A stretch of 43,366 bases of DNA from Acidobacteriota bacterium (lineage in GTDB: Bacteria > Acidobacteriota > Blastocatellia > Pyrinomonadales > Pyrinomonadaceae), in NCBI GenBank assembly GCA_020199995.1, contig JAIVJM010000199.1, forward strand, positions 1 through 43,366, given 5' to 3'. Both the position numbers and the translations under genes were made by a program. The notes under the pieces were generated by a model, which worked only from the letters and a program-made list of their open reading frames with translations, was not told where the DNA came from and did no database searches. This document shows, one piece after another, positions 8,946 to 19,624 of this stretch. The first letter of the stretch is position 1, and each line of letters begins with the position of its first letter.

Positions 8946-9630
8946 TCCCCTCTCGATAGAGTCCGTGTTTGTTGATGTACTCCGCCACGGGCGGCGCGAC
9001 CAGCGAGGCCAGCTCCGCCCACCTCTTTGCATCCCCCGCAGCGCGGCGGATGTCCGTCGAAGCCGCCTCGACGCGCGCCGCGTCGGTGAGGTAGATGCGC
9101 GTTTCATCCGCCGACGCTTCGAGTGCCGCCGCGATCTGTTCGGGCGACGCGCCGCGCACGTCCGAGACGCGCTCGCGAATCGCTTCGGTGACGTGCCCTG
9201 TCTCCAACTCGTAGCCGGGGCGCGTCACGATGATCTGGTCGGTCAAAGTCAGGACGCGCTCCCACTCGCGCCATGTCGTGATCTCACCCCAGGAGTCCGC
9301 GCCCATCACGAAGAAGAGGCGCGCCTCTGGGCCGTCAGACGCGAGCAGCCTCGACAGCGTGTCCACCGTGAACGGCCTCTCCGGCGCTTCCAGCTCGACG
9401 GTCGAGACGCGGAAGCGCGGCTGCCCTTGGGTCGCGAGCGCGAGCATCGCGTGGCGGTGGAGCGGCGCGCTCATCTTCCGCCCGCGCTTGTGCGGCGCGA
9501 GATGCGCCGGGATGAAAAGAACTCCGTCGAGCGCGAAGAGCCGTGACAACTCGCGCGCCACCGCCGTGTGCCCGACGTGCACCGGGTCGAAACTGCCGCC
9601 ATAGAGAGCGATGCGCTTTCGCCTTTTCAT
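8902..9630 (-). CDS. nadD: Nicotinate-nucleotide adenylyltransferase
   Basis: RIALYGGSFDPVHVGHTAVARE...FIPAHLAPHKR...FFVMGADSWGEITTWREW. Confidence 0.92.
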   Translation of the reverse strand: MKRRKRIALYGGSFDPVHVGHTAVARELSRLFALDGVLFIPAHLAPHKRGRKMSAPLHRHAMLALATQGQPRFRVSTVELEAPERPFTVDTLSRLLASDGPEARLFFVMGADSWGEITTWREWERVLTLTDQIIVTRPGYELETGHVTEAIRERVSDVRGASPEQIAAALEASADETRIYLTDAARVEAASTDIRRAAGDAKRWAELASLVAPPVAEYINKHGLYREGNGAEFFDAGTNRTH

Positions 9631-9685
9631 CAGATGAGAACGTTCGCGGCCCACCACCGACCCACGAGACTGACGCCAAGCGCCT

Positions 9686-10741
9686 TCAGCTTCCCCGCTC
9701 ATTCACCAGCACCACGCCGCGAGTCTTCACGCCGGAGGCGGCGTTAATCTCTTCGAGCTTTCGCCCGACAGCCTGCACCAGCTCGCGCACCCCACGGTTC
9801 GTCACCGCGGAGATTTCAAAAAACTCGCGCCCGTCTTCCTGCGCACGCCGCCGCAAGCTCTCCAGACGCTCCGGCTCGTCCAGCGCATCGAGCTTCGTCG
9901 CCACAACGAACTGCGGGCGCTCGGCCAGTTCCGGACTGTAAGCCGTCAGCTCGCGGTTGATGACCTCGTAATCGCCGACCGCGTCGCGCCCCGAGAGCGA
10001 GGAGATGTCCACGAGGTGGAGCAAAAGCTTCGTCCGCTCGACGTGGCGCAGGAAGCGGTCGCCGAGCCCCGCCCCTTCGTGTGCGCCTTCGATGAGACCG
10101 GGGATATCCGCGACGACAAACGTGCGGAAGTCACCGAGGTCAACCACGCCGAGGTGCGGCTCCAGAGTCGTGAAGGGATAGTCGGCGACCTTCGGTCTGG
10201 CGGCGGAGACGGTCGAGATGAGCGTTGACTTGCCCGCGTTCGGAAAGCCGATGAGGCCGACGTCGGCGAGCAGTTTAAGCTCCAATTGAAACTCGTGCTC
10301 TTCGCCGGGGCTCCCCTCCTGATGATAACGCGGCGCGCGGTTGATCGAGGATGCGAAGTGCGAGTTGCCGAAGCCGCCGCGCCCGCCCTTGGCCGCAAGC
10401 CAGCGCTGCCCGTCCTCCGCGAGGTCGCAGTAGAACTCTTTAGTCTCGGCGTCGAAGACCTGCGTCCCCAGTGGGACGCGCACCACCACGTCCGAGCCCT
10501 CGCGCCCCGAGCGGTTCGAGCCCTCGCCGTGACGACCGCGATCCGCCGCGTGCTCCGGGTTGAAGCGCAGGTGCAGCAGCGTGTTGAGAGACGAGTCTGC
10601 TTCGAGCCAGACGTCGCCGCCTTTCCCGCCGTCGCCGCCCGAAGGCCCCCCGCGCGGCACGAATTTCTCGCGGCGAAAGGCCATCACGCCGTTCCCGCCG
10701 TGCCCGCCGCGAACCTTAATTTTTGTGCGGTCAATAAACAA
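9686..10741 (-). CDS. obg: GTPase Obg/CgtA
   Basis: [44 protein letters not shown]...[15 protein letters not shown]...[25 protein letters not shown]. Confidence 0.97.
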   Translation of the reverse strand: MFIDRTKIKVRGGHGGNGVMAFRREKFVPRGGPSGGDGGKGGDVWLEADSSLNTLLHLRFNPEHAADRGRHGEGSNRSGREGSDVVVRVPLGTQVFDAETKEFYCDLAEDGQRWLAAKGGRGGFGNSHFASSINRAPRYHQEGSPGEEHEFQLELKLLADVGLIGFPNAGKSTLISTVSAARPKVADYPFTTLEPHLGVVDLGDFRTFVVADIPGLIEGAHEGAGLGDRFLRHVERTKLLLHLVDISSLSGRDAVGDYEVINRELTAYSPELAERPQFVVATKLDALDEPERLESLRRRAQEDGREFFEISAVTNRGVRELVQAVGRKLEEINAASGVKTRGVVLVNERGS

Positions 10742-10742
10742 A

Positions 10743-10849
10743 GCTTTTAGCTTTTAACTCTGAGCAGTTAGCGAATAGCTTTTAGCTATCGGCAGAGGCA
10801 AGAAGCTTAAAGCTAGTCGCTTACTGCTCAAAGCTAAAATGCGAATGAC
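10743..10849. repeat. Heptamer-armed inverted repeat, TTAGCTN family
   Basis: agcttttagcttttaactctgagcagttagcgaatagcttttagcta ... agcttaaagctagtcgcttactgctcaaagctaaa. Confidence 0.88.
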
Positions 10850-10916
10850 GCCCGTCGCCGGAGTGGTAAGACTCGGCGCGGGCGTCGCATCAGAAACAAC
10901 TCTGGTCGTCCCCTGG

Positions 10917-11240
10917 CTACGCGGCGACCGCCGGCGGCGCAGGAGGGGCCTCCTGCTCGGACGCCGCTTGCGGCGGCGCGCCTGCCGCGGACGCATAGAC
11001 GCTGATAAACTTGCCGCGCCGACCCTTGTCCTCGAACTTCACGAAGCCGTCAATCAGCGCGAAGAGCGTGTCATCTTTGCCGCGACCGACGTTTTTGCCC
11101 GGCTTCCACTTCGTCCCGCGCTGGCGCGCGAGGATGTTGCCGCCGAGCACCTGCTCGCCGCCGAACTTCTTCAGTCCAAGCCGTTGCGAATTGGAATCGC
11201 GTCCGTTGCGCGAAGAGCCTACACCTTTTTTATGTGCCAT
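10917..11240 (-). CDS. rpmA: 50S ribosomal protein L27
   Basis: [45 protein letters not shown]. Confidence 0.97.
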   Translation of the reverse strand: MAHKKGVGSSRNGRDSNSQRLGLKKFGGEQVLGGNILARQRGTKWKPGKNVGRGKDDTLFALIDGFVKFEDKGRRGKFISVYASAAGAPPQAASEQEAPPAPPAVAA

Positions 11241-11257
11241 TATCTAAACTCCAAAAA

Positions 11258-11345
11258 CAAAGTCTGGAGTCTGGAGTCTGGAGTCTGAAGCATGAAAAGA
11301 AGAACTGTTTTCTTTCCGGCTCCAGACTCCAGACTCCAGACTCTT
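11258..11345. repeat. Heptamer-armed inverted repeat, AGTCTGG family
   Basis: agtctggagtctggagtctggagtctga ... ccagactccagactccagact. Confidence 0.93.
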
Positions 11346-11347
11346 GA

Positions 11348-11656
11348 CTACCCAATCGAATCAATCTTCACCGTCGTGTAATTCTGCCGGTGGCCCTGCG
11401 TGCGCTTGTACTGCTTGCGGCGCTTCTTCTTGAAGACGATGATTTTGTCGCCGCGCCCGTGGTCAACGACCGTGCCGGTGATGCGCGCGCCCTCGACGAG
11501 GGGCGAGCCCACTTTCACGCCGTCCGGGCCTTCGACGACCAGCGCTTCGAGTTCGACCGTCTCGCCGGCCTCTTTGTTGATTGAAGGCAGCCTCACGGTT
11601 CCGCCCTCTTCCACGCGGAACTGCTTGTCGCCCGACCTGATGATCGCGTATCCCAT
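11348..11656 (-). CDS. rplU: 50S ribosomal protein L21
   Basis: MGYAIIRSGDKQFRVEEGGTVRLPSINKEAGETVEL...KKKRRKQYKRTQGHRQNYT. Confidence 0.95.
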   Translation of the reverse strand: MGYAIIRSGDKQFRVEEGGTVRLPSINKEAGETVELEALVVEGPDGVKVGSPLVEGARITGTVVDHGRGDKIIVFKKKRRKQYKRTQGHRQNYTTVKIDSIG

Positions 11657-11709
11657 AATTTTTACTCCTCCCACCCGGGCAAGGCCAACTTGCCATCGAA
11701 AAGTCGTTT

Positions 11710-11738
11710 ATTATAAAGGCTTTGGGTGGCGCAGTCAA
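11710..11738 (-). promoter_or_regulatory. Sigma70-type promoter for rplU-rpmA-obg operon
   Basis: Minus strand TTGACT-17 nt-TATAAT; downstream GGCAAGTTGGCCTTGCC leader hairpin. Confidence 0.75.
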
Positions 11739-11754
11739 ACCGCCGCCCGGCAGC

Positions 11755-13137
<1,383 letters not shown>

Positions 13138-13139
13138 GA

Positions 13140-13216
13140 GAAAGAGACCGGAGGCCAGAGGCCAGAGGTTGGTAAAGAGCAAATGTCTTTACCAGCCTCT
13201 AGCCTCTGGCCTCTAT
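13140..13216. repeat. Heptamer-armed inverted repeat, GGCCAGA family
   Basis: agaccggaggccagaggccagaggttggtaaaga...tctttaccagcctctagcctctggcctct. Confidence 0.9.
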
Positions 13217-13792
13217 TTCTTCACCCCGAAGAGCGGCTGGCCGTACTCCACGGGCTGGCCGTTCTCGACGTAGATTTTTTCGACCGTGCCGCTCGTCTCG
13301 GCCTGAATTTCGTTCATCAGCTTCATCGCCTCGATGATACAGACGACCGTGTCAGGCTCGACGTGGCTCCCGGCGCGCACGAAGACCTCGGCGGTCGGCG
13401 AGGCGGCGCGGTAGAAAGTACCGACAATCGGCGAGGTAATGATGTGCAGGTCCTCGGCGGTGTCCGCCGCGCCCGCCGGAGGCGTCGCGGCGGGCGGCGT
13501 GCGCCGTGAACAACTCGGTCAGCTCGCGCAGCTCTTCCATGTTGAGCGAAGAGTCCGGGCGGCGTTGTTGGCCCTGCTGCTGCTGCTGCTGCTGGGGCGA
13601 CTGCTGCTGCTGCTGCGGCAAACGCCCGCCGCCGCCACTGCCGCCGCGACGCCTGCCGCGCCCGCCGCCGCCGCCGCCGTGGCGTCCCGCGCGATCCGCC
13701 GCCCCGCCCTCCGCCGTGTGCGACTGAGAGCCGCCGTCGCGCGTCTGCTCCTGATCCTGTGCCTGCGGTTGGTCTTGATCGCTCGTGCTCAT
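13213..13792 (-). pseudogene. accB: Biotin carboxyl carrier protein (AccB), frame-disrupted as presented; low-complexity Gly/Gln-rich N-terminal extension
   Basis: [15 protein letters not shown] in one frame; [31 protein letters not shown]...[44 protein letters not shown] in another; junction near 13500. Confidence 0.85.
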
Positions 13793-13854
13793 TTTAGACT
13801 CCGAACGGGCGCGCCCTCATCCTCGCCCGTGTGCAAGTGCTCCAACAAGGGAAA

Positions 13855-13897
13855 AGCCCCAGGGCCGCTTGGCCGAGCGAAGCGGTGCGTTGGGGCT
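13855..13897 (-). terminator. Intrinsic terminator downstream of rplQ
   Basis: agcccca...tggggct stem; minus-strand tail TTTTCCCTTGTT. Confidence 0.7.
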
Positions 13898-13988
13898 CTT
13901 CGGTCGGGTGACAGGCCGCGTGGTGCTGTGCGCGCTGCCGCTCGCTTGAGCGCGGCGCGCTCGCGGCCACTGTCCGAACCTGCTCTGA

Positions 13989-14717
13989 CTAATCGGCGTC
14001 CTTCTCGGCGGCGGTCGATTCAGTTTTCTTCGAGCGACTGCCGCCCCGGCCCGCCTTGTCCGCGTCCTTCGTCTCGCCGAGCGTGGCCTCGCCCTTGCCG
14101 CGCGCGCGCGTCGTCTCTTCCTTCTCGAAGGTGCTGTCGGCCTTCTTACCGCCACGCCGACCGCCCGCCGCGGCCTTCGTCTCGGATGGCTTCGTCGTCT
14201 TCTTCTTGCCGGAGATGGCGGACTTCGCCTTCGACGAAGTAGACGCAACTTCGTTTGGGTTGCCGACGAGTTCGATGATGGCGAGTTCGGCATTGTCGCC
14301 GTCGCGGCGGCCCAGCTTGATGATGCGCGTGTAACCGCCCGGACGGTCGCGGTAGCGCTCGCCCAGCTCGTCGAAGAGCCGCTTCAAGGCGGCGACGCCC
14401 GCCGTGCGCGGCGCGCGCTGTCCCCCACGCTTACCCGTCGAAGGGGACTGCTGACGATTCCCCGCGTGGAAGAAGACGGCAGCCTGCCTTCGCAGGTGCA
14501 GCGCCCGCGCCACGATGTCTTCGCCTTCGAGCGTCCGCGCGCGGCGCGAGAGCGTGATGACGCGCTCGACGAACGGGCGCAGCTCTTTCGCCTTCGGCAG
14601 TGTCGTGATGATGCGCTCGTCGCTCGCGTTGATGAGCGAGGTCGCCATGTTGCGCAGCATGGACATGCGGTGCTCACTCGTCCGCCCCAGTTTCCTGTGT
14701 GCTCTTAAATGTCGCAT
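13989..14717 (-). CDS. rplQ: 50S ribosomal protein L17 with long Lys/Ala/Gly-rich C-terminal extension
   Basis: MRHLRAHRKLGRTSEHRMSMLRNMATSLI...GGYTRIIKLGRRDGDNAELAIIELV, then roughly 90 low-complexity residues. Confidence 0.95.
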   Translation of the reverse strand: MRHLRAHRKLGRTSEHRMSMLRNMATSLINASDERIITTLPKAKELRPFVERVITLSRRARTLEGEDIVARALHLRRQAAVFFHAGNRQQSPSTGKRGGQRAPRTAGVAALKRLFDELGERYRDRPGGYTRIIKLGRRDGDNAELAIIELVGNPNEVASTSSKAKSAISGKKKTTKPSETKAAAGGRRGGKKADSTFEKEETTRARGKGEATLGETKDADKAGRGGSRSKKTESTAAEKDAD

Positions 14718-14811
14718 GACAAATCCTTATCGTGAACAGTAAACCGTGAACCGTGGCGGGAGAGGAACAGTCCGTCCTGTCACCCGTCACGGTTTACGAT
14801 TCACGGCTTTT
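14716..14811. repeat. Heptamer-armed inverted repeat, CCGTGAA/CCGTAAA family
   Basis: cgtgaacagtaaaccgtgaaccgtggcggg...cccgtcacggtttacgattcacggc. Confidence 0.88.
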
Positions 14812-15865
14812 AATCTTCTTCGTCGTCGTCCGGGAAGTCACTCAGGTCGCTGTCGCTGCCGCCCGAGCCGGGAATCGGGTTGCCCTGCTCGTCGAAGGCC
14901 ATGCCGAAGTCGAGGCCCATCCCATGGAGGATGTCCTTGATCTCGTTAAGAGACTTCTTGCCGAAGTTCTTCGTCGCGAGCATCTCGCGCTCCGAGCGCT
15001 GCACGAGGTCGCGGATCGAGCGGATGTTAGCGTTCTTGAGACAGTTGTAAGAGCGCACAGACAGTTCGAGTTCGTCCACCGAGCGGTCTAAGACGTCGTT
15101 TCTGGGCAACGGCGCGCGCTCGATGTTCGTGTAGGCGAAGTCGTCGGTGTCCTCCTCGAAGTTGATGAAGATCGCCATGTGATCCTTAATCAGCTTCGCC
15201 GCAAGCCCGATGGCGTCGTCCGGCTTGACCGAGCCGTCCGTCCAGACCTCGATGGTCAGCTTATCGAACTCCGTGTTCTGACCCAGACGCGCGGCCTCGA
15301 CCGCGTAGTTAACCTTCTTGACGGGCGTGTGGACGGAGTCCACGGGGATGTAGCCGAGGCTCAAGTCCTCGTCGAAATTGCGCTCGGCGGGGACGTAGCC
15401 GCGCCCGCGTTTGAGGCGCATCTCGATATTGAGCGAGCCGCCCTCGCTGACGGTCGCGACGTAGACCGAGGGGTCGAGCACCTCGACTTCGCCGTCGTGC
15501 TCGATGTCGCCGGAGGTGACCTCGCCCGCGCCGTCCTTGCGGATGGTCAGCGTCTTGGCCTCGGCCCCATGCAGCTTGAACGGAATCTGCTTGAGGTTCA
15601 AAATCACGTCCGTCGCGTCTTCGACGACGCCGCGGATGGACGAGAACTCGTGCTCGACGCCCTCGATCTTGACGGCGGTGATGGCCGAGCCCTCGATGGA
15701 AGAGAGCAGCGCGCGGCGCAAGCTATTGCCGATGGTCGTGCCGAAGCCGCGCTCGAACGGCTGCGCGGAGAAGCGCCCGTAGCGTTCCGTGAGCGTATCT
15801 CCCTCGACGGCGAGGCGGCGCGGCATCTGAAATCCGGTCCAGAGGTTGTGTTGATCCATAGCCAT
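14810..15865 (-). CDS. rpoA: DNA-directed RNA polymerase subunit alpha
   Basis: [50 protein letters not shown]...[23 protein letters not shown]. Confidence 0.97.
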   Translation of the reverse strand: MAMDQHNLWTGFQMPRRLAVEGDTLTERYGRFSAQPFERGFGTTIGNSLRRALLSSIEGSAITAVKIEGVEHEFSSIRGVVEDATDVILNLKQIPFKLHGAEAKTLTIRKDGAGEVTSGDIEHDGEVEVLDPSVYVATVSEGGSLNIEMRLKRGRGYVPAERNFDEDLSLGYIPVDSVHTPVKKVNYAVEAARLGQNTEFDKLTIEVWTDGSVKPDDAIGLAAKLIKDHMAIFINFEEDTDDFAYTNIERAPLPRNDVLDRSVDELELSVRSYNCLKNANIRSIRDLVQRSEREMLATKNFGKKSLNEIKDILHGMGLDFGMAFDEQGNPIPGSGGSDSDLSDFPDDDEED

Positions 15866-15969
15866 AAGTTCTGAAACCTGTTCTCGGGAAAAGAGCGTCC
15901 ACGGCGCGGCGCGCGCGCCCGGTCGGACTCAGCGAACGAGTGCGACCGGGGACGCGCCCCGCGCGGAAA

Positions 15970-16611
15970 TTATTTGCTGTAAAGCTCGACGATGAGTTGC
16001 TCGTTGATCGAGCGGTCAATGTCCTGACGAGTCGGCAGCGTGACGACGCGCGCGCTCATGCCGGCCTCGTCCGCCGGGGCGATCCAGTTCGGGCGACCGC
16101 GACCGCCGGCGGTCTGCCACGCGCCCTCGACGTGCGGGTTGGTGCGGCTCACCTCGCGGATGCTCACCACGTCGCCCGTCTTCACCTGAAAGCTGGGGAT
16201 GTCCACCTTGCGACCGTTGACTTCGATGTGCCCGTGGTTGACGAGTTGGCGCGCCTGCCGGCGCGACGTGGCGAAGCCCGCGCGGTAGACGGCGTTGTCC
16301 AGACGGCGCTCCAAGAGCGTCAGAAGGTTCTCGCCGGTGATGCCCTTCTGGCGCGCGGCCTTCTCGAAATAGTTGCGGAACTGCCCTTCGAGGACGAAGT
16401 AGATGCGCTTGACCTTCTGCTTCTCGCGCAGTTGCAGGCCGTAGCCCGCGAGCGCCTTGCCGCGACGCATGGAGTTGCCGTGCTGTCCGGGCGGCTGCGT
16501 CCCGCGCGCCTCAATCGGGCACGAAGGCTTGAAGCACTTGTCGCCCTTCAGAAATAATTTTCCACCCTCGCGGCGGCACAGACGGCACACCGCACTTCGA
16601 TACCTAGCCAC
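15970..16611 (-). CDS. rpsD: 30S ribosomal protein S4 (Cys-rich N-terminus)
   Basis: [26 protein letters not shown]...[41 protein letters not shown]. Confidence 0.96.
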   Translation of the reverse strand: MARYRSAVCRLCRREGGKLFLKGDKCFKPSCPIEARGTQPPGQHGNSMRRGKALAGYGLQLREKQKVKRIYFVLEGQFRNYFEKAARQKGITGENLLTLLERRLDNAVYRAGFATSRRQARQLVNHGHIEVNGRKVDIPSFQVKTGDVVSIREVSRTNPHVEGAWQTAGGRGRPNWIAPADEAGMSARVVTLPTRQDIDRSINEQLIVELYSK

Positions 16612-16702
16612 TTCTTTTTGCCTCCGGTCTTACTTTGAAAGACGGAAAAGTTTACAGACCGCGCAACGTCCATCAGGCGCGCGGCCCTTCATCCTTTAGG
16701 TT

Positions 16703-16781
16703 GATTAGCTTTTAGCTGTTGGCGGCTGGCTCTTAGCTTTTCTCCGGGCTCAAAGCTAAGAGCTAGTCGCTAAGAGCTTCC
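16703..16781. repeat. Heptamer-armed inverted repeat, TTAGCTN family
   Basis: ttagcttttagctgttggcggctggctcttagc ... caaagctaagagctagtcgctaagagc. Confidence 0.85.
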
Positions 16782-17183
16782 TTAAACTCTTCGGCGCTTC
16801 GGCGGGCGGCAGCCGTTATGCGGGATCGGCGTCGTGTCGCGGATCACCGTGACGCGGATGCCCGCGCTGTTGATCGCGCGGATCGCCGACTCGCGACCGC
16901 CCCCCGGCCCCTTGACCCTCACCTCGGCCTGCTGCATCCCGGCGTCCTTCGCCTTCTGCGCCGCCTCGTTGGCCGCCTGCTGCGCGGCGAAGGGCGTACC
17001 CTTGCGCGAGCCGCGGAAGCCGCGCGCGCCCGACGACGACTGCGCGACGAGGTTCCCTTCGGTGTCCGTGATCGAGATCATCGTGTTATTGAACGACGCG
17101 CTGATGTGGACGATCCCGACGGGGATGTTCTTCTTTTCCTTCTTGCGGAAGGTCTTCTTCTTTCCGGTTGTCGCTTTTGCCAT
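16782..17183 (-). CDS. rpsK: 30S ribosomal protein S11
   Basis: [46 protein letters not shown]...[18 protein letters not shown]. Confidence 0.97.
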   Translation of the reverse strand: MAKATTGKKKTFRKKEKKNIPVGIVHISASFNNTMISITDTEGNLVAQSSSGARGFRGSRKGTPFAAQQAANEAAQKAKDAGMQQAEVRVKGPGGGRESAIRAINSAGIRVTVIRDTTPIPHNGCRPPKRRRV

Positions 17184-17189
17184 GATTCA

Positions 17190-17312
17190 GTTCTTAGCTC
17201 TGAGCGGTTAGCTGTTAGCCAGAACTAACAGTGCCAACTGCCTTCGTGATTATCCGAGCCGCCTGCCACCACTCTCAAGCTAACAGCTCATAGCTGACGG
17301 TTAACGGCTCTC
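17190..17312. repeat. Heptamer-armed inverted repeat, TTAGCTN family
   Basis: cttagctctgagcggttagctgttagcc ... aagctaacagctcatagctgacggttaacgg. Confidence 0.85.
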
Positions 17313-17696
17313 TTACTTCTTGCCCGGCGCTTTCTTCTTGGCGATGGTGGCGCGGCGCGGCCCCTTGCGGGTGCGCGCGTTGGTGTGGGTGCGCTGGCCG
17401 CGCACAGGCAACCCCCGGCGGTGGCGCAGGCCGCGGTAGCAGCCGATGTCCATCAGGCGTTTGATGTCCATCTGCGTGCGCTTGCGCAGGTCGCCCTCGA
17501 CATCTCCCTGCCCCTCGATGATCGAGCGGATGCGACCCAATTGACCCTCGTCCAGATCGCGCACGCGCGTGTCGGGGCCGATCTGCGCCTCGCGCAGAAT
17601 CGCGTTCGAGCGCGAGCGCCCGATGCCGAAAATATACGTGAGGCCGATTTCGATGCGCTTGTTGACCGGCAGATCAACGCCAACTATGCGAGCCAT
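17313..17696 (-). CDS. rpsM: 30S ribosomal protein S13
   Basis: [34 protein letters not shown]...[31 protein letters not shown]. Confidence 0.97.
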   Translation of the reverse strand: MARIVGVDLPVNKRIEIGLTYIFGIGRSRSNAILREAQIGPDTRVRDLDEGQLGRIRSIIEGQGDVEGDLRKRTQMDIKRLMDIGCYRGLRHRRGLPVRGQRTHTNARTRKGPRRATIAKKKAPGKK

Positions 17697-17728
17697 TCTC
17701 TTCTCTCTCCAGCTCTAAACGATTTCGG

Positions 17729-17789
17729 AATGTGGTTTTGGGATTGCGGATTTCAAATCGTAAACCCACAGTCCGAAATCCGCAATTCA
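17729..17789. repeat. Heptamer-armed inverted repeat, GCGGATT family
   Basis: gattgcggatttcaaatcgtaaacccacagtccgaaatccgcaattc. Confidence 0.7.
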
Positions 17790-17903
17790 TTACCCCTGCC
17801 GCTGCTTGTGCTTGGGGTTCGTGCAGATCACCCTCACCACGCCCTTGCGGTGGATGACCTTGCAGTTATCACACATCTTCTTGACCGAAGCCCTTACTTT
17901 CAT
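17790..17903 (-). CDS. rpmJ: 50S ribosomal protein L36 (37 aa; absent from ORF track because of length)
   Basis: Minus-strand translation [37 protein letters not shown]. Confidence 0.97.
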   Translation of the reverse strand: MKVRASVKKMCDNCKVIHRKGVVRVICTNPKHKQRQG

Positions 17904-17987
17904 CCGTTCACACCCCTTCTCGGGAACTCATCCGCCACACCATACCCTCAGTTATCTCAAGTAATAATTTAACTTGGCTGGCAAACT

Positions 17988-18024
17988 GCGAATACTAGCA
18001 TACTCAAGCGCTCCGCTCCAAGTC
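17988..18024 (-). promoter_or_regulatory. Candidate extended -10 promoter upstream of rpmJ-rpsM-rpsK-rpsD-rpoA-rplQ
   Basis: Minus strand TTGGAG-18 nt-TAGTAT with TGC before -10; 13-mer TGCTAGTATTCGC identical to the one at 33801-33813. Confidence 0.5.
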
Positions 18025-18042
18025 GAGCGGCTGGACATCCGT

Positions 18043-18825
18043 TCAGACGCTCGCCGTCTCCGTCCGCGGCGCGCTTTCGGCCACCCTCGTCAGCACTTCC
18101 GGTCCTTCTTCCGTGATCGCGATGGTGTGCTCGACGTGCGCGCTCGGCCTCCCGTCCAGCGTCACGACCGTCCATCCGTCCGAGAGCGTTTTCGTCCGGT
18201 GCGTGCCGGCGTTCAGCATCGGCTCGACGGCGAAGACGTAACCGGCCTTGATCCTGATCCCCGTCCCCGGCTTCCCGTAGTTCGGAATTTGCGGGTCTTC
18301 GTGCATCTTGCGCCCGATGCCGTGGCCGACGTAATCGCGCACGACCGAGTAGCCGTTGGCCTCGGCGTACTCCTGCACCGCCCACCCGATGTCGCCCAGA
18401 TACTTGCCGGGCCAGCACTGGCGGATGGCGCGCTCCAGGCACTCTTCCGCCACCTTGATGAGCTTCAGCCTGTCCTCGTCCACCTTCCCGACCGGTACGG
18501 TCGTGGCCGTGTCACCGACGAAGCCTTCGAGCGTCACGCCGCAGTCGAGCGAGAAGATGTCGCCCTCTCTGAGCGCATAATTCGAGGGGAAGCCATGCAC
18601 GACCTGCTCGTTGACCGAAGCGCAGATCGAGTAGGGAAAGCCATGGTAGCCCTTGAAGGTCGGGAGCGCCCCGGCGTCGCGGATCATCTTCTCCGCCGCG
18701 CGGTCGAGCTCGAGCGTCGTCACGCCGGGCCGCACCATCCGGCGCACTTCCTCGCGCACCTGACCCACGAGCCGCCCCGCTGCCCGCATCTTCTCCAACT
18801 CTTTTTTCGACTTCCCGATGATCAT
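18043..18825 (-). CDS. map: Type I methionyl aminopeptidase
   Basis: MRAAGRLVGQVREEVRRMVRPGVTTLELDRAAE...VNEQVVHGFPSNYALREGDIFSLDCGV...YVGHGIGRKMHEDPQIPNYG. Confidence 0.95.
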   Translation of the reverse strand: MIIGKSKKELEKMRAAGRLVGQVREEVRRMVRPGVTTLELDRAAEKMIRDAGALPTFKGYHGFPYSICASVNEQVVHGFPSNYALREGDIFSLDCGVTLEGFVGDTATTVPVGKVDEDRLKLIKVAEECLERAIRQCWPGKYLGDIGWAVQEYAEANGYSVVRDYVGHGIGRKMHEDPQIPNYGKPGTGIRIKAGYVFAVEPMLNAGTHRTKTLSDGWTVVTLDGRPSAHVEHTIAITEEGPEVLTRVAESAPRTETASV

Positions 18826-18834
18826 TTAAACTTC

Positions 18835-18893
18835 GTGAACCGTAAACCGTGACCGGAGAGAGACAGGTTTTATCCTGTCGCCCGTCACGGTTC
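18835..18893. repeat. Heptamer-armed inverted repeat, CCGTGAA/CCGTAAA family
   Basis: cgtgaaccgtaaaccgtgaccgg...cccgtcacggttcaccc. Confidence 0.85.
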
Positions 18894-19541
18894 ACCCGTT
18901 ACTGCCTGTTCAATGTCCGCGTAAATCGCCTCCGGCTCGCGCGTGCCGTCCGCGCGTCGCAGGCGGTCCGTCGCGTCGTAGTAGTCGAGGAGCGGCTGCG
19001 TATCGCGCTGGTAAGTCATGAGGCGCGTCTTGATCGTCTCAGCGTTGTCGTCGGCGCGCTGCGCCAGATGCACTTCCGGGTGTACGTCGCAGAAGCCTTC
19101 GCGCGCGGGCGGCTTGAAATAGACGTTGTAAATCTCTCCGCACACGGGGCACGTCCGCCGCCCGGTGAGCCGTTTCTCCAGAACATCAAAAGGCACGTCC
19201 ACGAGAATCGCGATGACGTGATGGCCCTGCTCGGAGGCGATCTGTTCGAGCATCTCGGCCTGCACCGTCGTCCGCGGGAAGCCGTCGAGGATGTAGCCCT
19301 CGCCGCAGTCCTCGCGGCCCGTCCGATCTCTGACGATGCGGATCGTCAGTTCGTCCGGGACGAGCTGGCCGGAGGCGAGGATGGGGCGCACCTCCCCGGC
19401 CAGCGGCGTCTCAGTCTTGAGGAGCGCGCGGAACATATCGCCGGTCGAAATCTGCGGCAGTCCCATGCGCTGTTGCAGGAGACGCGCCTGCGTCCCCTTG
19501 CCCGCGCCCGGCGCTCCCATCAGGACGATGATCTTCGACAT
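18885..19541 (-). CDS. adk: Adenylate kinase (zinc-type LID)
   Basis: MSKIIVLMGAPGAGKGTQARLLQQRMGLPQISTGDMFR...GYILDGFPRT...GRRTCPVCGEIYN; start trimmed from the longer ORF. Confidence 0.95.
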   Translation of the reverse strand: MSKIIVLMGAPGAGKGTQARLLQQRMGLPQISTGDMFRALLKTETPLAGEVRPILASGQLVPDELTIRIVRDRTGREDCGEGYILDGFPRTTVQAEMLEQIASEQGHHVIAILVDVPFDVLEKRLTGRRTCPVCGEIYNVYFKPPAREGFCDVHPEVHLAQRADDNAETIKTRLMTYQRDTQPLLDYYDATDRLRRADGTREPEAIYADIEQAVTGEP

Positions 19542-19544
19542 AAG

Positions 19545-19624
19545 GCAGAGACTCGAGGCCAGAGGCTGGAGACCGGGAGGGCTGACGACCAGCCTTCCAG
19601 CCTCAAGTCTCCAGCCTCTGCTTT
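19545..19624. repeat. Heptamer-armed inverted repeat, GGCCAGA/CTGGAGA family
   Basis: cagagactcgaggccagaggctggagacc...cagcctcaagtctccagcctctg. Confidence 0.85.

Noticed and set aside
15880-15965. Heptamer element between rpoA and rpsD
   Set aside because: Contains a GC-rich inverted repeat (cccggtcg...cgaccggg) but no period-7 arms.
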